Shown here one piece after another: positions 16,808 through 26,262 of a stretch of 64,000 nt of DNA (positions are counted from its first letter, which is position 1; each line of letters begins with the position of its first letter). The notes under the pieces are model-generated. The model did not search any database, was not told the DNA's origin, and saw only the letters and a list, made by a program, of their open reading frames with translations. The translations under genes and the position numbers were made by a program. The DNA is from Ideonella margarita (GTDB lineage: Bacteria > Pseudomonadota > Gammaproteobacteria > Burkholderiales > Burkholderiaceae_C), in NCBI RefSeq assembly GCF_038066635.1, contig NZ_JBBUTI010000007.1, positions 186,001 to 250,000 of the forward strand. Reading direction: 5' to 3'.

Positions 16808-18976
16808 ATGCCTGCTTTGGCCCGCATGCCGTTTGGGCACCTTCAGCAGCGCCTGCGCGACCGGTGCGCGCGGAGCGCTGCGTTGCTGGCGGCCTTGTTG
16901 GTGTCCGTGGCAAGTTCTGCCGTGTCCGGCGCAGCACCGGCTGCGGCGCCGTCCCTGGCTCGTGCGCAGGCCCCGGCGTCCGCCGTGGTGGCTGTTGCGG
17001 CCGACGAAGTCGACACGATCGAGCGCCGGGCACGGGCCAATCCGATGGAAGTGGCGGCTGCCTTGCCGCAGCGCCTGCAATCCGGCGCGCCGCTGACCGA
17101 CAGCCAGCGGGTGGCCCTGCTGCGCCTGCTGGGCGAATTGCAGATCAAGCTGGAACAGCCGGCGAACGCCACGATGTCGGCGCTGGCGACGCTGGAAGCC
17201 GGGCGGGAAGTGCCCACCGCCGTGCGCGCCGATGCCCAGGCCAGCCGCGCCTGCGTGCAGGCCGACCAATTGCGCGCCAGCACCAACCAGACCCAGGCCC
17301 TGCGCCTGCAGGACGAAGCCCTGGAGGCGGTCGCCCGTGGCCAGCTCCTGCAGGTGCGCCTGTATTGCCTGGCGGTCTTCGGCGGCATCAATGACAGCCT
17401 GGGCCGATTCGGTGAGTCGGTTCGGCTCTACCAGCTGGCGCTGGGCGCCGCTGACCGTGAACCGACGCAGTGGCGCCGCACGCCGCTGCGCTCGTCGCTG
17501 GCTTACGCGCTGGCACGTGCCGGTGAAGTGGAGCGTGCGACACAGCTGATCGACGAGGCGCTGTCGATTGGTCAGGCTGCACAGGATTGGTTGTCTCTTT
17601 CCCAGGTGCAGGCCGTTCGCAGCATTCTGCTGACGGACAGCCCGTCGCCGGGCCTGGGGGATGGCATTGCCGGCGCTGGCGCCGTGCGCAGCGCCGAGCT
17701 GGCCGCGCTGGAAAGTGCCCTCAACCACGCACAGCAGGCCGGTGCCGCGCGTGAAGAGGCGCTGGGCCTGGCCAACCTGGCCGACTACTACCTGCGTCGG
17801 GCTGATTACGCCCGCGCCAAGGCCCTGCTGGAGCAGGCGCTGCCGCTGGCACGCGCCCAGCGCTATGCCACCGCAGAGCGCCTGGCCCGTCAGAACCTGG
17901 GCCTGGCGCTGATTGCTTCGCGCCAGAAAGACAAGGGCCTGCCGCTGGTGCAGGCCGAGCTCGACCGCATGCACGCGGCCGACGAAATCGTGGACGAATC
18001 GGACGCCCTGCGCGAGCTGGGCAAGTACCTCGAACTGGGCGGCTATACCGCCGATGCGCTGGCGGTCTATCGCAAGGAGCGAGACCTGTCGTACGAGGCC
18101 TACCGCCGTGACCAGCAGCGGGTGTTGCTGGAGCTCCAGGCTTCGTTCGAGGCGGACAAGCGGCGGCATGAGAAGGCCGTGCTGCTCGACGAAAACCAGC
18201 TCAAGGCCGAAACCCTGCGCCAGCGTGACCTGCAACTGCGCGAATGGGCCCTGGCCGGTGGTGTGCTGCTGTTCAGCTTCGGCTGGCTCAGCCTGGGCTA
18301 CCGCCGCATGCGCCGCACCCAGCGTGCGCTGCACCACAACAACCAGCGCCTGCTGGAACAGAGCGAGCGGGACCCGTTGACCGGCCTCGGCAACCGCCGC
18401 CACTTCCAGCGACTGACCCATGACGGCGATCAGGCGCTGCCGGTCTCTGGCAGCCTGTTCCTGATCGACATCGACCACTTCAAGCGCATCAACGACCTGC
18501 ACGGCCATGCCGCCGGCGACGCTGTGCTGGCTGATGTGGCGCGACGCCTGCGAGCCGTGCTGCGCGAGGAGGACCATGTGCTGCGCTGGGGTGGCGAAGA
18601 GTTCCTTGTCGTGACCGGGCCGCGTCGCCGTGAGCAGACCGAAGCGCTGGCGCAGCGCTTGCTGGGCGCCATCGGCGCTGTGCCGATGCGACATGAAGGC
18701 CATTCCATGAACGTGACCGCCTCCATCGGTTTCGCCGACTTCCCGCTGCCGCCCGACGCCCCCACGCTGACGTGGGAGCAGGCCGTGAACCTGGTGGATG
18801 CCGCCATGTTCCTGGCCAAGGCCCAGGGCCGCAACCGGGCTTTCGGCATCCGGCATTTGCCGGTGAGTGACATGTTCGCGCTCGACAACGCCATGAGTGA
18901 TCTGGCCGCCGCCTGGCAAAACGGCGAGGTCACGCTGACGCCCCTGTATGGCCCGGTGCAGGAGGTGGCGACATGA
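16808..18976 (+). CDS. Diguanylate cyclase with N-terminal TPR sensor (first of a tandem pair)
   Basis: 722 residues. A signal or anchor segment near residues 20-40 (LLAALLVSVASSAVSG) is followed by a long TPR-like helical region (to about residue 470), a membrane segment (ALAGGVLLFSFGWLSLGY), a short coiled stretch and a GGDEF domain. The active site is GGEEF at about 595-599, so cyclase activity is expected, with RxxD (REED) nine residues before it as the product-inhibition site. It would make cyclic di-GMP in response to a periplasmic signal. ATG 16808 is five bases after the helicase stop. The next gene overlaps by four bases (ATGA). Confidence 0.88.
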   Translation: MPALARMPFGHLQQRLRDRCARSAALLAALLVSVASSAVSGAAPAAAPSLARAQAPASAVVAVAADEVDTIERRARANPMEVAAALPQRLQSGAPLTDSQRVALLRLLGELQIKLEQPANATMSALATLEAGREVPTAVRADAQASRACVQADQLRASTNQTQALRLQDEALEAVARGQLLQVRLYCLAVFGGINDSLGRFGESVRLYQLALGAADREPTQWRRTPLRSSLAYALARAGEVERATQLIDEALSIGQAAQDWLSLSQVQAVRSILLTDSPSPGLGDGIAGAGAVRSAELAALESALNHAQQAGAAREEALGLANLADYYLRRADYARAKALLEQALPLARAQRYATAERLARQNLGLALIASRQKDKGLPLVQAELDRMHAADEIVDESDALRELGKYLELGGYTADALAVYRKERDLSYEAYRRDQQRVLLELQASFEADKRRHEKAVLLDENQLKAETLRQRDLQLREWALAGGVLLFSFGWLSLGYRRMRRTQRALHHNNQRLLEQSERDPLTGLGNRRHFQRLTHDGDQALPVSGSLFLIDIDHFKRINDLHGHAAGDAVLADVARRLRAVLREEDHVLRWGGEEFLVVTGPRRREQTEALAQRLLGAIGAVPMRHEGHSMNVTASIGFADFPLPPDAPTLTWEQAVNLVDAAMFLAKAQGRNRAFGIRHLPVSDMFALDNAMSDLAAAWQNGEVTLTPLYGPVQEVAT

Positions 18977-21084
18977 GTGAACCCTTTGCTCTGACGCTGC
19001 GCCTGGTCAGTCGCCGCCTGCGCCGGTGCGCGGTGTTGCCGGTCGGTGTGGCACTGGCCATCGGCCTGATGGCGGGTCGATCTGAGGCCGGCCTGGTAGA
19101 CCTGACCAAGTTGCGCCTGCCGGACACCCACGCCGAGTTGCAAGCCAAGCTGGTCGACCTCGAGTTTGAAGGTGACGACCAGGCGGTGGCCGTGCTGGCC
19201 TGGCTGGACCAGGTGCCGGCGCCGCAAGGCGTTTCTGCCGCGGTGTGGCAACGCCTGCGCTGGCGCACCAAGGGCTCGGTGGCGGCGCGTTCCGGTTTGA
19301 CCGAGGAGGTGCAGCAGGCGCACAAGCGGCTGCTCGCCATCCAGACGGATGGTCAGCCGGACCCGCTGGCAGCCGCGGACGCCTTGATGGTGCTGGCCCA
19401 GTCGGACGAGCATCTCGGTCGCTTCGACGATGCGCTGCTCAATGCCCGCCGCGCTGCCGACGCTTATCAACGATTTTGTGAAGGCGCTCAGCCTCGCCCT
19501 GGTTGCGACTACCGCAGCCTGTGGCGGGTGCTGCGCATGCAGGGCAGCCGTGCGGAGGCCCGCGGCGCCCGGATCGAGGCCATCGACTTCCAGCAGCGCA
19601 GTCTTGACTTGGCCGTGCGCCATGCCGACAACCTGCTGCAGTCGCTGACCTTGAGCAACCTGGCGCTGTTGCACCAGGCCCAGGGCGACCCGGTGATGGC
19701 CCAGCGTGCGATGGCGCAGGCCGACACGCTTGGCCGTCTGGCGGGCCCCTTGGCCATCACCCGCGTGCGGGTGTCCCAATCCTGGCTGGCCACCAGCAAG
19801 GGCGAAGACGCGACGGCGCGGCGTTTCATGGAAGAGGCCCTGGCGCAGGCCCGTGCCGCCGGCATGGAGCGCCAGATGGCCCTGATCCGGGTGAACCTGG
19901 CTGACGCCTTGATGCGCAGTGGCCGCCCGCGCGAAGCGCTCCAGGCCATTGAGCAGGCGCTGCCCGTGCTGCGCCGCGTGCACGATGTGCGCAGCGAGCC
20001 CGTGCTGCTGCACAACGGCGGCTTGGCGCGGCTGGCGCTTGGCCAGGTGGCGGCGGGGCGTGCTGATCTGGAAGCCGCGCTGCGCCTGTGGCAGGCCGCT
20101 GGCGCCTGGGGGCGGATGCAGGAAGCCCTGCATGAGCATTCGGAAGCGCTGGCCGCGCGTGGCGAGGTGCATGCCTCGCTCGATCTGTACCACCGCGAAC
20201 AGGCGCTGCGCGAGCAGATCCAGCAAAGCAACCGCGACGCGTTGCTGAAGCAGTTGCGTGAGCAGCAGCAGGCGCAGGCCGAGCAGCGCGAGCTCGAACT
20301 GCTGGCGCGTGACAACGCCCTCAAGGCCACCCAGCTCGACAACCAGAGCCTGCTCTATCGGGTGTGGGCCCTGGGCGTGCTGCTGCTGGTGCTGGCCAGC
20401 GCGGCCGTGGGCGTGCTGGTCAGCCGTGCGCGTGAGGCCAACCGTGCCCTGCGCCGCAGCGAGGTGCAACTGAAGCTGCAGAGCGAGCGTGACCCGCTGA
20501 CCGGCCTGGCCAACCGCCGCCACCTGCGCGACATGCTGAAGGCGCGCGCCAACGGCCTGCCGCGTTTTGACGGCGCCTTGCTGCTGCTCGACCTCGACCA
20601 CTTCAAGCGCGTCAACGACCGCCACGGCCACAACGCCGGTGATGCCGTGCTGGTGGAAGTGGCCCACCGCCTGGGCAAGGCCGTGCGTGAAGCCGATCTG
20701 GTGTGCCGCTGGGGCGGTGAGGAGTTTCTGGTCTTTGCGCCGCACCTGCATGGCGATGCGCTGGATGCCATGGCGCAGCGCCTGCTCGACGCTATTTCGG
20801 CGGAACCCGTGTTGTTGCCAGACGGCAGCAGCCTGCAGGTGACGGGCAGCCTGGGTTACGCGGCGTTCCCGCTGCCGCCGCACCAGGTGGCGGTGGGCTG
20901 GGAGCAGGCGCTGAACCTGGTCGACCTGGCCTTGTTCATCGGCAAGGACGCCGGGCGCGACCGCCGGGTGTGCATCCGCGACTGCCAGGCCCGCACGACC
21001 AGCGAGCTGGCGCAGATCGAGCAGGATGTAGCCGCGGCGCGTGCGCGTGGCCAGGTCACGATGGACGTGCGCAGCCGGGTTTGA
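18973..21084 (+). CDS. Diguanylate cyclase with N-terminal TPR sensor (second of a tandem pair)
   Basis: 703 residues with the same architecture as the gene before it: a hydrophobic leader (VLPVGVALAIGLMAGRSEA), TPR-like helices, a membrane segment (VWALGVLLLVLASAAVGVLV) and a GGDEF domain with RDPLTGLANRRHL, active-site GGEEF at about 581-585, and an intact RxxD I-site (READ). The shared RDPLTGL.NRRH and ALNLVD segments indicate an old tandem duplication; the sensor halves have diverged. Translational coupling through the ATGA overlap suggests both cyclases are made together. No EAL or HD-GYP phosphodiesterase is nearby. Confidence 0.88.
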   Translation: MSEPFALTLRLVSRRLRRCAVLPVGVALAIGLMAGRSEAGLVDLTKLRLPDTHAELQAKLVDLEFEGDDQAVAVLAWLDQVPAPQGVSAAVWQRLRWRTKGSVAARSGLTEEVQQAHKRLLAIQTDGQPDPLAAADALMVLAQSDEHLGRFDDALLNARRAADAYQRFCEGAQPRPGCDYRSLWRVLRMQGSRAEARGARIEAIDFQQRSLDLAVRHADNLLQSLTLSNLALLHQAQGDPVMAQRAMAQADTLGRLAGPLAITRVRVSQSWLATSKGEDATARRFMEEALAQARAAGMERQMALIRVNLADALMRSGRPREALQAIEQALPVLRRVHDVRSEPVLLHNGGLARLALGQVAAGRADLEAALRLWQAAGAWGRMQEALHEHSEALAARGEVHASLDLYHREQALREQIQQSNRDALLKQLREQQQAQAEQRELELLARDNALKATQLDNQSLLYRVWALGVLLLVLASAAVGVLVSRAREANRALRRSEVQLKLQSERDPLTGLANRRHLRDMLKARANGLPRFDGALLLLDLDHFKRVNDRHGHNAGDAVLVEVAHRLGKAVREADLVCRWGGEEFLVFAPHLHGDALDAMAQRLLDAISAEPVLLPDGSSLQVTGSLGYAAFPLPPHQVAVGWEQALNLVDLALFIGKDAGRDRRVCIRDCQARTTSELAQIEQDVAAARARGQVTMDVRSRV

Positions 21085-21106
21085 TCAAGCCCTGATCGGC
21101 GAGTTT

Positions 21107-21931
21107 TCAGACCTCGGTCTTCGGCGCTTCCGGCGGCTCCGTGCCTTCCGGTTGGCCGAAACAATCGCGGAAAGCGAAGTACAGCGAGACGTAACCCGCG
21201 CAGTTCACGCAGGTGGACACGCCGAGCAGCAGCATCATGCCGAAGCTGCCGCCCACGGCCTGTCCCAGCATGGCCGTGACCTGGCTCACCACCACCGTCA
21301 AGCCCAGCCACAGCCCGATGAACAAGGCGAACGGCGTGGCATTGCGCTTGATGGCCAGGGCGCTGGAAAACAGCGCCTGCGGCGGCGCCTGACCGACCCA
21401 GAACACAAGCGCGGGCGCGAAGCAGAACGGCAGGCTCACCAGCGCGATCAGACCGATGCGCCAGGCAATGCCGGCCACCAGGCCCGGCGCCTGCAGCAGC
21501 GTCTCCATCTCTTCCGGCGTCACCTGCTTGGCCATGCCGTCCATCAGCGCGGCCAGCGCGCCGCCGTCGACCCAGCGGCCAATCTGCAGGGCCACCATGC
21601 AGGCCACGCCGTACATCAGGCACAGCGTCAGCAGGCTGCGACGGCGGTTCAGATCGGGCGAGCGCCACGGGGCCAGGTAGGCGGCCAGGTCAGGCCGGTG
21701 CCCGCGCTGGCTGGCCATGGCTGCCAGCATGAAGGCCAGCAGCAGCAGCGGGGGCGTCATCATCATCAGCCACTCGCCCAGCAGCGGAATCAGCCCCATG
21801 CCGAGGTTCACCAGCAGGAACGTGCCGAACAGGCCGAAGTAGGGCAGCGGGTGCCGCATGAATTCCTGCAGGCCAAGCCGCACCCAGCGCAGGCCTTGCG
21901 AGGCGGAGACGGTCTTGAGGATCAGTGCCAT
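21107..21931 (-). CDS. BPSS1780-family membrane protein
   Basis: 274 residues with about six hydrophobic segments, for example LPYFGLFGTFLLVNLGMGL, LLLLAFMLAAMA and FALFIGLWLGLTVVVSQVTA. The N-terminal ASQGLRWVRLGLQEFMRHP is characteristic of this betaproteobacterial family, whose function is unknown. It lies 13 bases downstream of thrB on the minus strand and converges on the second diguanylate cyclase gene. Confidence 0.8.
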   Translation of the reverse strand: MALILKTVSASQGLRWVRLGLQEFMRHPLPYFGLFGTFLLVNLGMGLIPLLGEWLMMMTPPLLLLAFMLAAMASQRGHRPDLAAYLAPWRSPDLNRRRSLLTLCLMYGVACMVALQIGRWVDGGALAALMDGMAKQVTPEEMETLLQAPGLVAGIAWRIGLIALVSLPFCFAPALVFWVGQAPPQALFSSALAIKRNATPFALFIGLWLGLTVVVSQVTAMLGQAVGGSFGMMLLLGVSTCVNCAGYVSLYFAFRDCFGQPEGTEPPEAPKTEV

Positions 21932-21944
21932 GGGGGTACGAAGG

Positions 21945-22913
21945 TCATTGCGCAGGGTGCCACGGTTGTTCGATGCAGTCGCGCAGCACGCGCTCGAAAT
22001 GCAGGGGGGGTTTGGGCGTCAGCAGACTGGCGTCGCGCGGCAGGTGCCAGTCACCCAGGCGTGAGAGCCAGAAGCGCAGCGCGCCCGCCCGGCGCAGGCC
22101 CGGCAGCAGGCGCAGCTCATCACCCGCCAGGGGGCGCACGGCCTGGTAGGCCTGCAACAGGGCCTCGGCGCGGGCCACGTCCAGCCGGCCGGTGTCCAGG
22201 TCGACGCACCAGTCGTTGATCACGACGCCGATGTCATAGGTGAAGGTGTCAACGCCCGCGAAGTAGAAGTCGAACACGCCGGAGAGCTGCTCGCGGCCCG
22301 GCAGGCCGTCAAACATCGCGTTGTCGCGGAACAGGTCGGCGTGCACGGCGCCGCGCGGCAGGGCGCGGTAGGCCGGGCTTTGCGCCAGGTGGTGCTGGAA
22401 GGCCATCTCGGCATCCAGCAGGGCGCCGGCCGAGTCATCAAGGTAAGGGCGCACCACGGGGGCGGCCTGCTCGCGCCAATCGATGTCGCGCAGGTTGGGC
22501 TGGTGCAGCGGGAAGCTTTCCACCGCCAGGTGCATGCGCGCCAGCACGCCGCCCAGCTGGGCGCAGTGGTGCAGGTCGGGGGCGTCGAGGCTCTCGCCCT
22601 TCAGCCGGTTCACCACGGCCGCAGGCTTGCCGCCCAGGCTGTGCACCAGCTCACCCGCCGGGTTGCCGCGCGGCTCGGGCACGGGCAGGCCGGCGCGGGC
22701 CAGGTGCTGCATCAGGTGCAGGTAGAAAGGCAGCTGGTCGGCGCGCAGGCGCTCGAACAGCGTCAGCACCCACTCGCCGCTGGAGGTGGTGAGGAAATAG
22801 TTGGTGTTCTCGATGCCGCTGCTGATCGGGCGCAGCGCCAGCACCTCACCCAGACCCAGCGCAGCCGCCAGCTCACCTGCCTGAGAGGCATTCACTTCGG
22901 TATAGACCGCCAT
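21945..22913 (-). CDS. thrB: Homoserine kinase, APH-fold type
   Basis: 322 residues. It phosphorylates homoserine in threonine synthesis. This is the aminoglycoside-phosphotransferase-fold form common in proteobacteria, not the GHMP-kinase form of E. coli. Evidence is the N-terminal SGIENTNYFLTTSSGEWVLT loop, the catalytic HADLFRDNAMF segment near residue 197, and the metal-binding DFYFAG. It is followed by a BPSS1780-family gene and preceded by a DUF2782 gene, the usual betaproteobacterial arrangement next to polA. Confidence 0.93.
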   Translation of the reverse strand: MAVYTEVNASQAGELAAALGLGEVLALRPISSGIENTNYFLTTSSGEWVLTLFERLRADQLPFYLHLMQHLARAGLPVPEPRGNPAGELVHSLGGKPAAVVNRLKGESLDAPDLHHCAQLGGVLARMHLAVESFPLHQPNLRDIDWREQAAPVVRPYLDDSAGALLDAEMAFQHHLAQSPAYRALPRGAVHADLFRDNAMFDGLPGREQLSGVFDFYFAGVDTFTYDIGVVINDWCVDLDTGRLDVARAEALLQAYQAVRPLAGDELRLLPGLRRAGALRFWLSRLGDWHLPRDASLLTPKPPLHFERVLRDCIEQPWHPAQ

Positions 22914-22924
22914 GGTGTGCCTGT

Positions 22925-23302
22925 TCAGAAGCCGATGTTCAGCCAGACGCGTTGTCCGGCCTTGGGGTCCTGGGCCGTTGGGCGGCCTGGCGTGGGGGTG
23001 GCGATCTCGTAGGCGGGCATGCCCTTGATCTTCGGCTGCACGGTGAGCTTACGCGTCGCGCCGCCCACCCGGGTTTCGTCGATCCGGACCTGGTCGTCTT
23101 CGGTGGTTTGTTGCAGCACCTGGGGCTCGATCGGGAAATCAGCCGGCTTGGCGTCGGGCGCACGCAGCGCCACGGCATGGGCCGCCGGGAGCGTCAGGCT
23201 GCAAATGGCCAGGGCCAGACAGGTGGCCAGCAGATGGAGCAAACCAGAGGGCAAAGCAGGGCGCAGCGACGAGGGTGCGCGGGACCGGGAAACAGCGTTC
23301 AT
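22925..23302 (-). CDS. DUF2782 family exported protein
   Basis: 125 residues. A signal peptide covers about residues 20-43 (LLHLLATCLALAICSLTLPAAHA). The mature part contains EDDQVRIDETRVGG and YEI segments typical of DUF2782, a small periplasmic family found next to polA and thrB. The function is unknown. A TAAAAT hexamer six bases before ATG 23302 suggests a leaderless transcript running into thrB. An AGGAG abuts the ATG and is too close to act as a normal Shine-Dalgarno. Confidence 0.8.
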   Translation of the reverse strand: MNAVSRSRAPSSLRPALPSGLLHLLATCLALAICSLTLPAAHAVALRAPDAKPADFPIEPQVLQQTTEDDQVRIDETRVGGATRKLTVQPKIKGMPAYEIATPTPGRPTAQDPKAGQRVWLNIGF

Positions 23303-23308
23303 CTCCTG

Positions 23309-23314
23309 ATTTTA
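23309..23314 (-). promoter_or_regulatory. -10-like hexamer of the DUF2782-thrB unit
   Basis: TAAAAT on the minus strand, six bases before ATG 23302, the same spacing as at uvrD and dnaE. Confidence 0.5.
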
Positions 23315-23410
23315 CGGATGCGGCGAGGGCCTGGCCGAAAAAGCCGCTGAGTCGAGCCGCTGTCGGGGCTTCCGGGCGGGCTGGCGGGCCTGAAGAGAAG
23401 CCTTTCCCGG

Positions 23411-23416
23411 CACAAT
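23411..23416 (+). promoter_or_regulatory. -10-like hexamer of polA
   Basis: CACAAT lies eight bases before ATG 23425, and no Shine-Dalgarno separates them. The match is weaker than at uvrD or dnaE. Confidence 0.35.
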
Positions 23417-23424
23417 CGCGCCCC

Positions 23425-26220
23425 ATGAGCGAGACCCTGACCACGACCGTGTCTGACAAAACCATGCTGCTGGTGGATGGCTCCAGCTATCTCTACCGGG
23501 CTTACCACGCCATGCCGGACCTGCGTGGCCCGGGCGGCGTGCCGACCGGTGCCATCCACGGCATGGTGGCGATGATGCGGCGCCTGCGCGACCAGATCGG
23601 CGCCGAGCATGCCGTGTGCGTGTTCGACGCCAAGGGCCCGACCTTCCGTGACGAGTGGTACCCCGCCTACAAGGCCCAGCGCGCGCCGATGCCTGATGAC
23701 CTGCGCGCGCAGATCGCACCGATCCACGAGGTGGTGCGCCTGCTCGGCTGGCCGGTGCTGGAAGTGCCCGGCATCGAGGCAGACGACGCCATCGGGACGC
23801 TGGCCCGGGTGGCCGAGGCCAGCGGGCGCCGCGTGGTGATTTCCACCGGTGACAAGGACCTGGCCCAACTGGTGACCCCGCACGTCACGCTCATCAACAC
23901 CATGAGCAACGAGACGCTGGACGTGGTCGGCGTGGAAGCCAAGTTCGGCGTGCCACCGAACCGCATCATCGATTACCTGACCTTGATCGGCGACACGGTC
24001 GACAACGTGCCGGGCGTTGAAAAGGTCGGCCCCAAGACCGCCGTGAAGTGGCTGGCCGAACACGGCAGTCTGGATGGCGTGATGGCTGCGGCCGACAGCA
24101 TCAAGGGCGTGGCCGGCGAAAACCTGCGCAAGGCCCTGGACTGGCTGCCGCAGGGCCGCCGCCTGATCACCGTGGTGACCGACTGCGACCTCAGCGCCCA
24201 CGTGAGCAACTGGCCGACGCTCGACAGCCTGGCCTTGCTGGAGACTGACCGCCCGGGTCTGCTCGACTTCTTCGGCCGCTACGGCTTCAAGACCTGGCGG
24301 CGTGACTTGGAAACCGAGCTGGGCGTGCCTGCGGCGACGGAAGCCACCGCCCCTGGCGAGACGCCCGGCCTGTTTGACGCCGCGCCGCTGCCGGCTGCCG
24401 TCACCCAGCCGCTGGCCCGCGAATATGACTGCGTCACCACGCTGCCGCAGCTGGACGCTTGGCTGGACAAGCTGCGCGCCGCACCGCTGGTGGCCATCGA
24501 CACCGAAACCGATTCGCTCGACGCGATGCTAGCCCGCATCGTCGGCATCAGCTTCGCCGTGGAGCCTGGCCGCGCGGCTTATGTGCCCACCGGCCACGAC
24601 TACCCCGGCGCGCCGGAGCAATTGCCGCTGGCGCTGGTGCTGGAGCGCCTGCGCCCCTGGCTGGAGGATGCCAGCGCCCACAAGCTGGGCCAGCACATCA
24701 AGTACGACCTGCATGTGTTTGCCAACCACGGCATCACGGTGCGTGGTTATGTGCATGACACGCTGCTTGAAAGTTACGTGCTGGAGGCCCACAAGCCACA
24801 CGGCCTGGAGAGCCTCGCCGAGCGCCACCTCGGCCGCCGTGGCCTGAGTTATGAAGAGCTGTGCGGCAAGGGCGTGAACCAGATTGGCTTTTCGCAGGTG
24901 GATGTGGAACGCGCCACCACCTACAGCGGTGAAGACAGCGAGATGTGCCTGCAGGTGCACCAGGTGCTGTGGCCGCAGATCGAGGCTGACGCCGGCCTGC
25001 GCCGCGTGTACGAAGAGATCGAGATGCCCGTGGCCGTCATCCTGGAGCGCATCGAGCGCACCGGGGTGCTGATCGACGCCAGCCGCCTGGCCGGGCAGAG
25101 CCAGCAGCTGGCGCTGCGCATGGTGTCGCTGGAGCAGGAGGCCTACGCCATCGCGGGCCAGCCCTTCAACATGGGCTCGCCCAAGCAGGTCGGTGAAATT
25201 TTGTTCGGCAAGCTGGGTTTGCCGGTGAAGAAGAAGACCGCCAGCGGCGCGCCGTCGACCGACGAGGAAGTGCTGCAGGAGCTGGCCGCCGATTACCCGC
25301 TGCCGGCCAAGCTGCTGGAGCACCGCAGCCTGGCCAAGCTCAAGGGTACCTACACCGACAAGCTGCCGCTGATGATCAACCCGGCGGACGGCCGGGTGCA
25401 CACCAACTACGCGCAGGCCGTGGCCGTGACCGGCCGCCTGTCGAGCAACGACCCCAACCTGCAGAACATCCCCATCCGCACGGCCGAAGGCCGCAAGGTG
25501 CGCGAGGCCTTCATTGCGCCGCCGGGCCATGTCATCGTCAGCGCTGACTACTCGCAGATCGAGCTGCGCATCATGGCCCACATCAGCGGTGACCCCGGCC
25601 TGACCCGCGCCTTCGCGGAAGGGCAGGACGTGCACCGCGCCACCGCCTCAGAGGTGTTCGGCATTCCGCCGGCTGAGGTGACGAGCGAGCAGCGCCGCTA
25701 TGCCAAGACCATCAACTTCGGCTTGATCTACGGCATGGGCGCGTTCGGCCTGGCGCAAAGCCTGGGCATTGATCAGAAGGCGGCGAAGAACTACATCGAC
25801 CGCTACTTTGACCGTTTCGCCGGCGTGAAGCGCTACATGGATGAAACCCGCGCGCTGGCCGCCGAGCGTGGCTACGTGGAAACCGTGTTTGGCCGTCGCC
25901 TGTGGCTGCCGGAAATCAAGGGCGGCAACGGCCCGCGCCGTGCAGGTGCCGAGCGCCAGGCCATCAATGCGCCGATGCAGGGCACGGCGGCCGACCTGAT
26001 CAAGCTGGCGATGATCGCCGTGCAGGCTGCGCTGGACACCGCGCAGCGCGCCAGCCGCATGGTGATGCAGGTGCACGACGAACTGGTGATGGAAGTGCCC
26101 GAGGCGGAGCTGCCCTGGGTGCGCGAAGCCTTGCCGCGCCTCATGGCTGGTGTGGCCGACCTGAGCGTGCCCTTGCTGGCCGAGGTGGGCGTGGGCGCCA
26201 ACTGGGACGAGGCGCATTGA
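23425..26220 (+). CDS. polA: DNA polymerase I
   Basis: 931 residues, close to the E. coli enzyme (928). Domain order is the 5'-3' exonuclease (LLVDGSSYLYRAYHAMP, and the metal-binding GIEADDAIGTLA), a 3'-5' proofreading domain with the DEDD signature starting at AIDTETDSLD, then the family A polymerase with VSADYSQIELRIMAHISGD (motif A), RRYAKTINFGLIYGMGAFGL (motif B) and VMQVHDELVMEVPE (motif C). All catalytic segments look intact. It fills gaps in excision repair and removes Okazaki primers. The frame is open further upstream; MSETLTT at 23425 fits the family N-terminus. Confidence 0.97.
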   Translation: MSETLTTTVSDKTMLLVDGSSYLYRAYHAMPDLRGPGGVPTGAIHGMVAMMRRLRDQIGAEHAVCVFDAKGPTFRDEWYPAYKAQRAPMPDDLRAQIAPIHEVVRLLGWPVLEVPGIEADDAIGTLARVAEASGRRVVISTGDKDLAQLVTPHVTLINTMSNETLDVVGVEAKFGVPPNRIIDYLTLIGDTVDNVPGVEKVGPKTAVKWLAEHGSLDGVMAAADSIKGVAGENLRKALDWLPQGRRLITVVTDCDLSAHVSNWPTLDSLALLETDRPGLLDFFGRYGFKTWRRDLETELGVPAATEATAPGETPGLFDAAPLPAAVTQPLAREYDCVTTLPQLDAWLDKLRAAPLVAIDTETDSLDAMLARIVGISFAVEPGRAAYVPTGHDYPGAPEQLPLALVLERLRPWLEDASAHKLGQHIKYDLHVFANHGITVRGYVHDTLLESYVLEAHKPHGLESLAERHLGRRGLSYEELCGKGVNQIGFSQVDVERATTYSGEDSEMCLQVHQVLWPQIEADAGLRRVYEEIEMPVAVILERIERTGVLIDASRLAGQSQQLALRMVSLEQEAYAIAGQPFNMGSPKQVGEILFGKLGLPVKKKTASGAPSTDEEVLQELAADYPLPAKLLEHRSLAKLKGTYTDKLPLMINPADGRVHTNYAQAVAVTGRLSSNDPNLQNIPIRTAEGRKVREAFIAPPGHVIVSADYSQIELRIMAHISGDPGLTRAFAEGQDVHRATASEVFGIPPAEVTSEQRRYAKTINFGLIYGMGAFGLAQSLGIDQKAAKNYIDRYFDRFAGVKRYMDETRALAAERGYVETVFGRRLWLPEIKGGNGPRRAGAERQAINAPMQGTAADLIKLAMIAVQAALDTAQRASRMVMQVHDELVMEVPEAELPWVREALPRLMAGVADLSVPLLAEVGVGANWDEAH

Positions 26221-26231
26221 GCGCTTTACTT

Positions 26232-26255
26232 CGCGGTGCCGGTGGCGGCACCGCG
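26232..26255. terminator. Hairpin between convergent polA and VOC genes
   Basis: CGCGGTGCC and GGCACCGCG form a 9-bp stem around GGTGGC. It sits between two convergent genes and may terminate both, although no T tract is present. Confidence 0.5.
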
Positions 26256-26262
26256 CCCCTGA

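Noticed and set aside
16748..18919. Minus-strand open frame of about 720 codons over the first TPR-GGDEF gene
   Set aside because: Shadow of a gene with clear GGDEF motifs; there is no domain in the antisense product.
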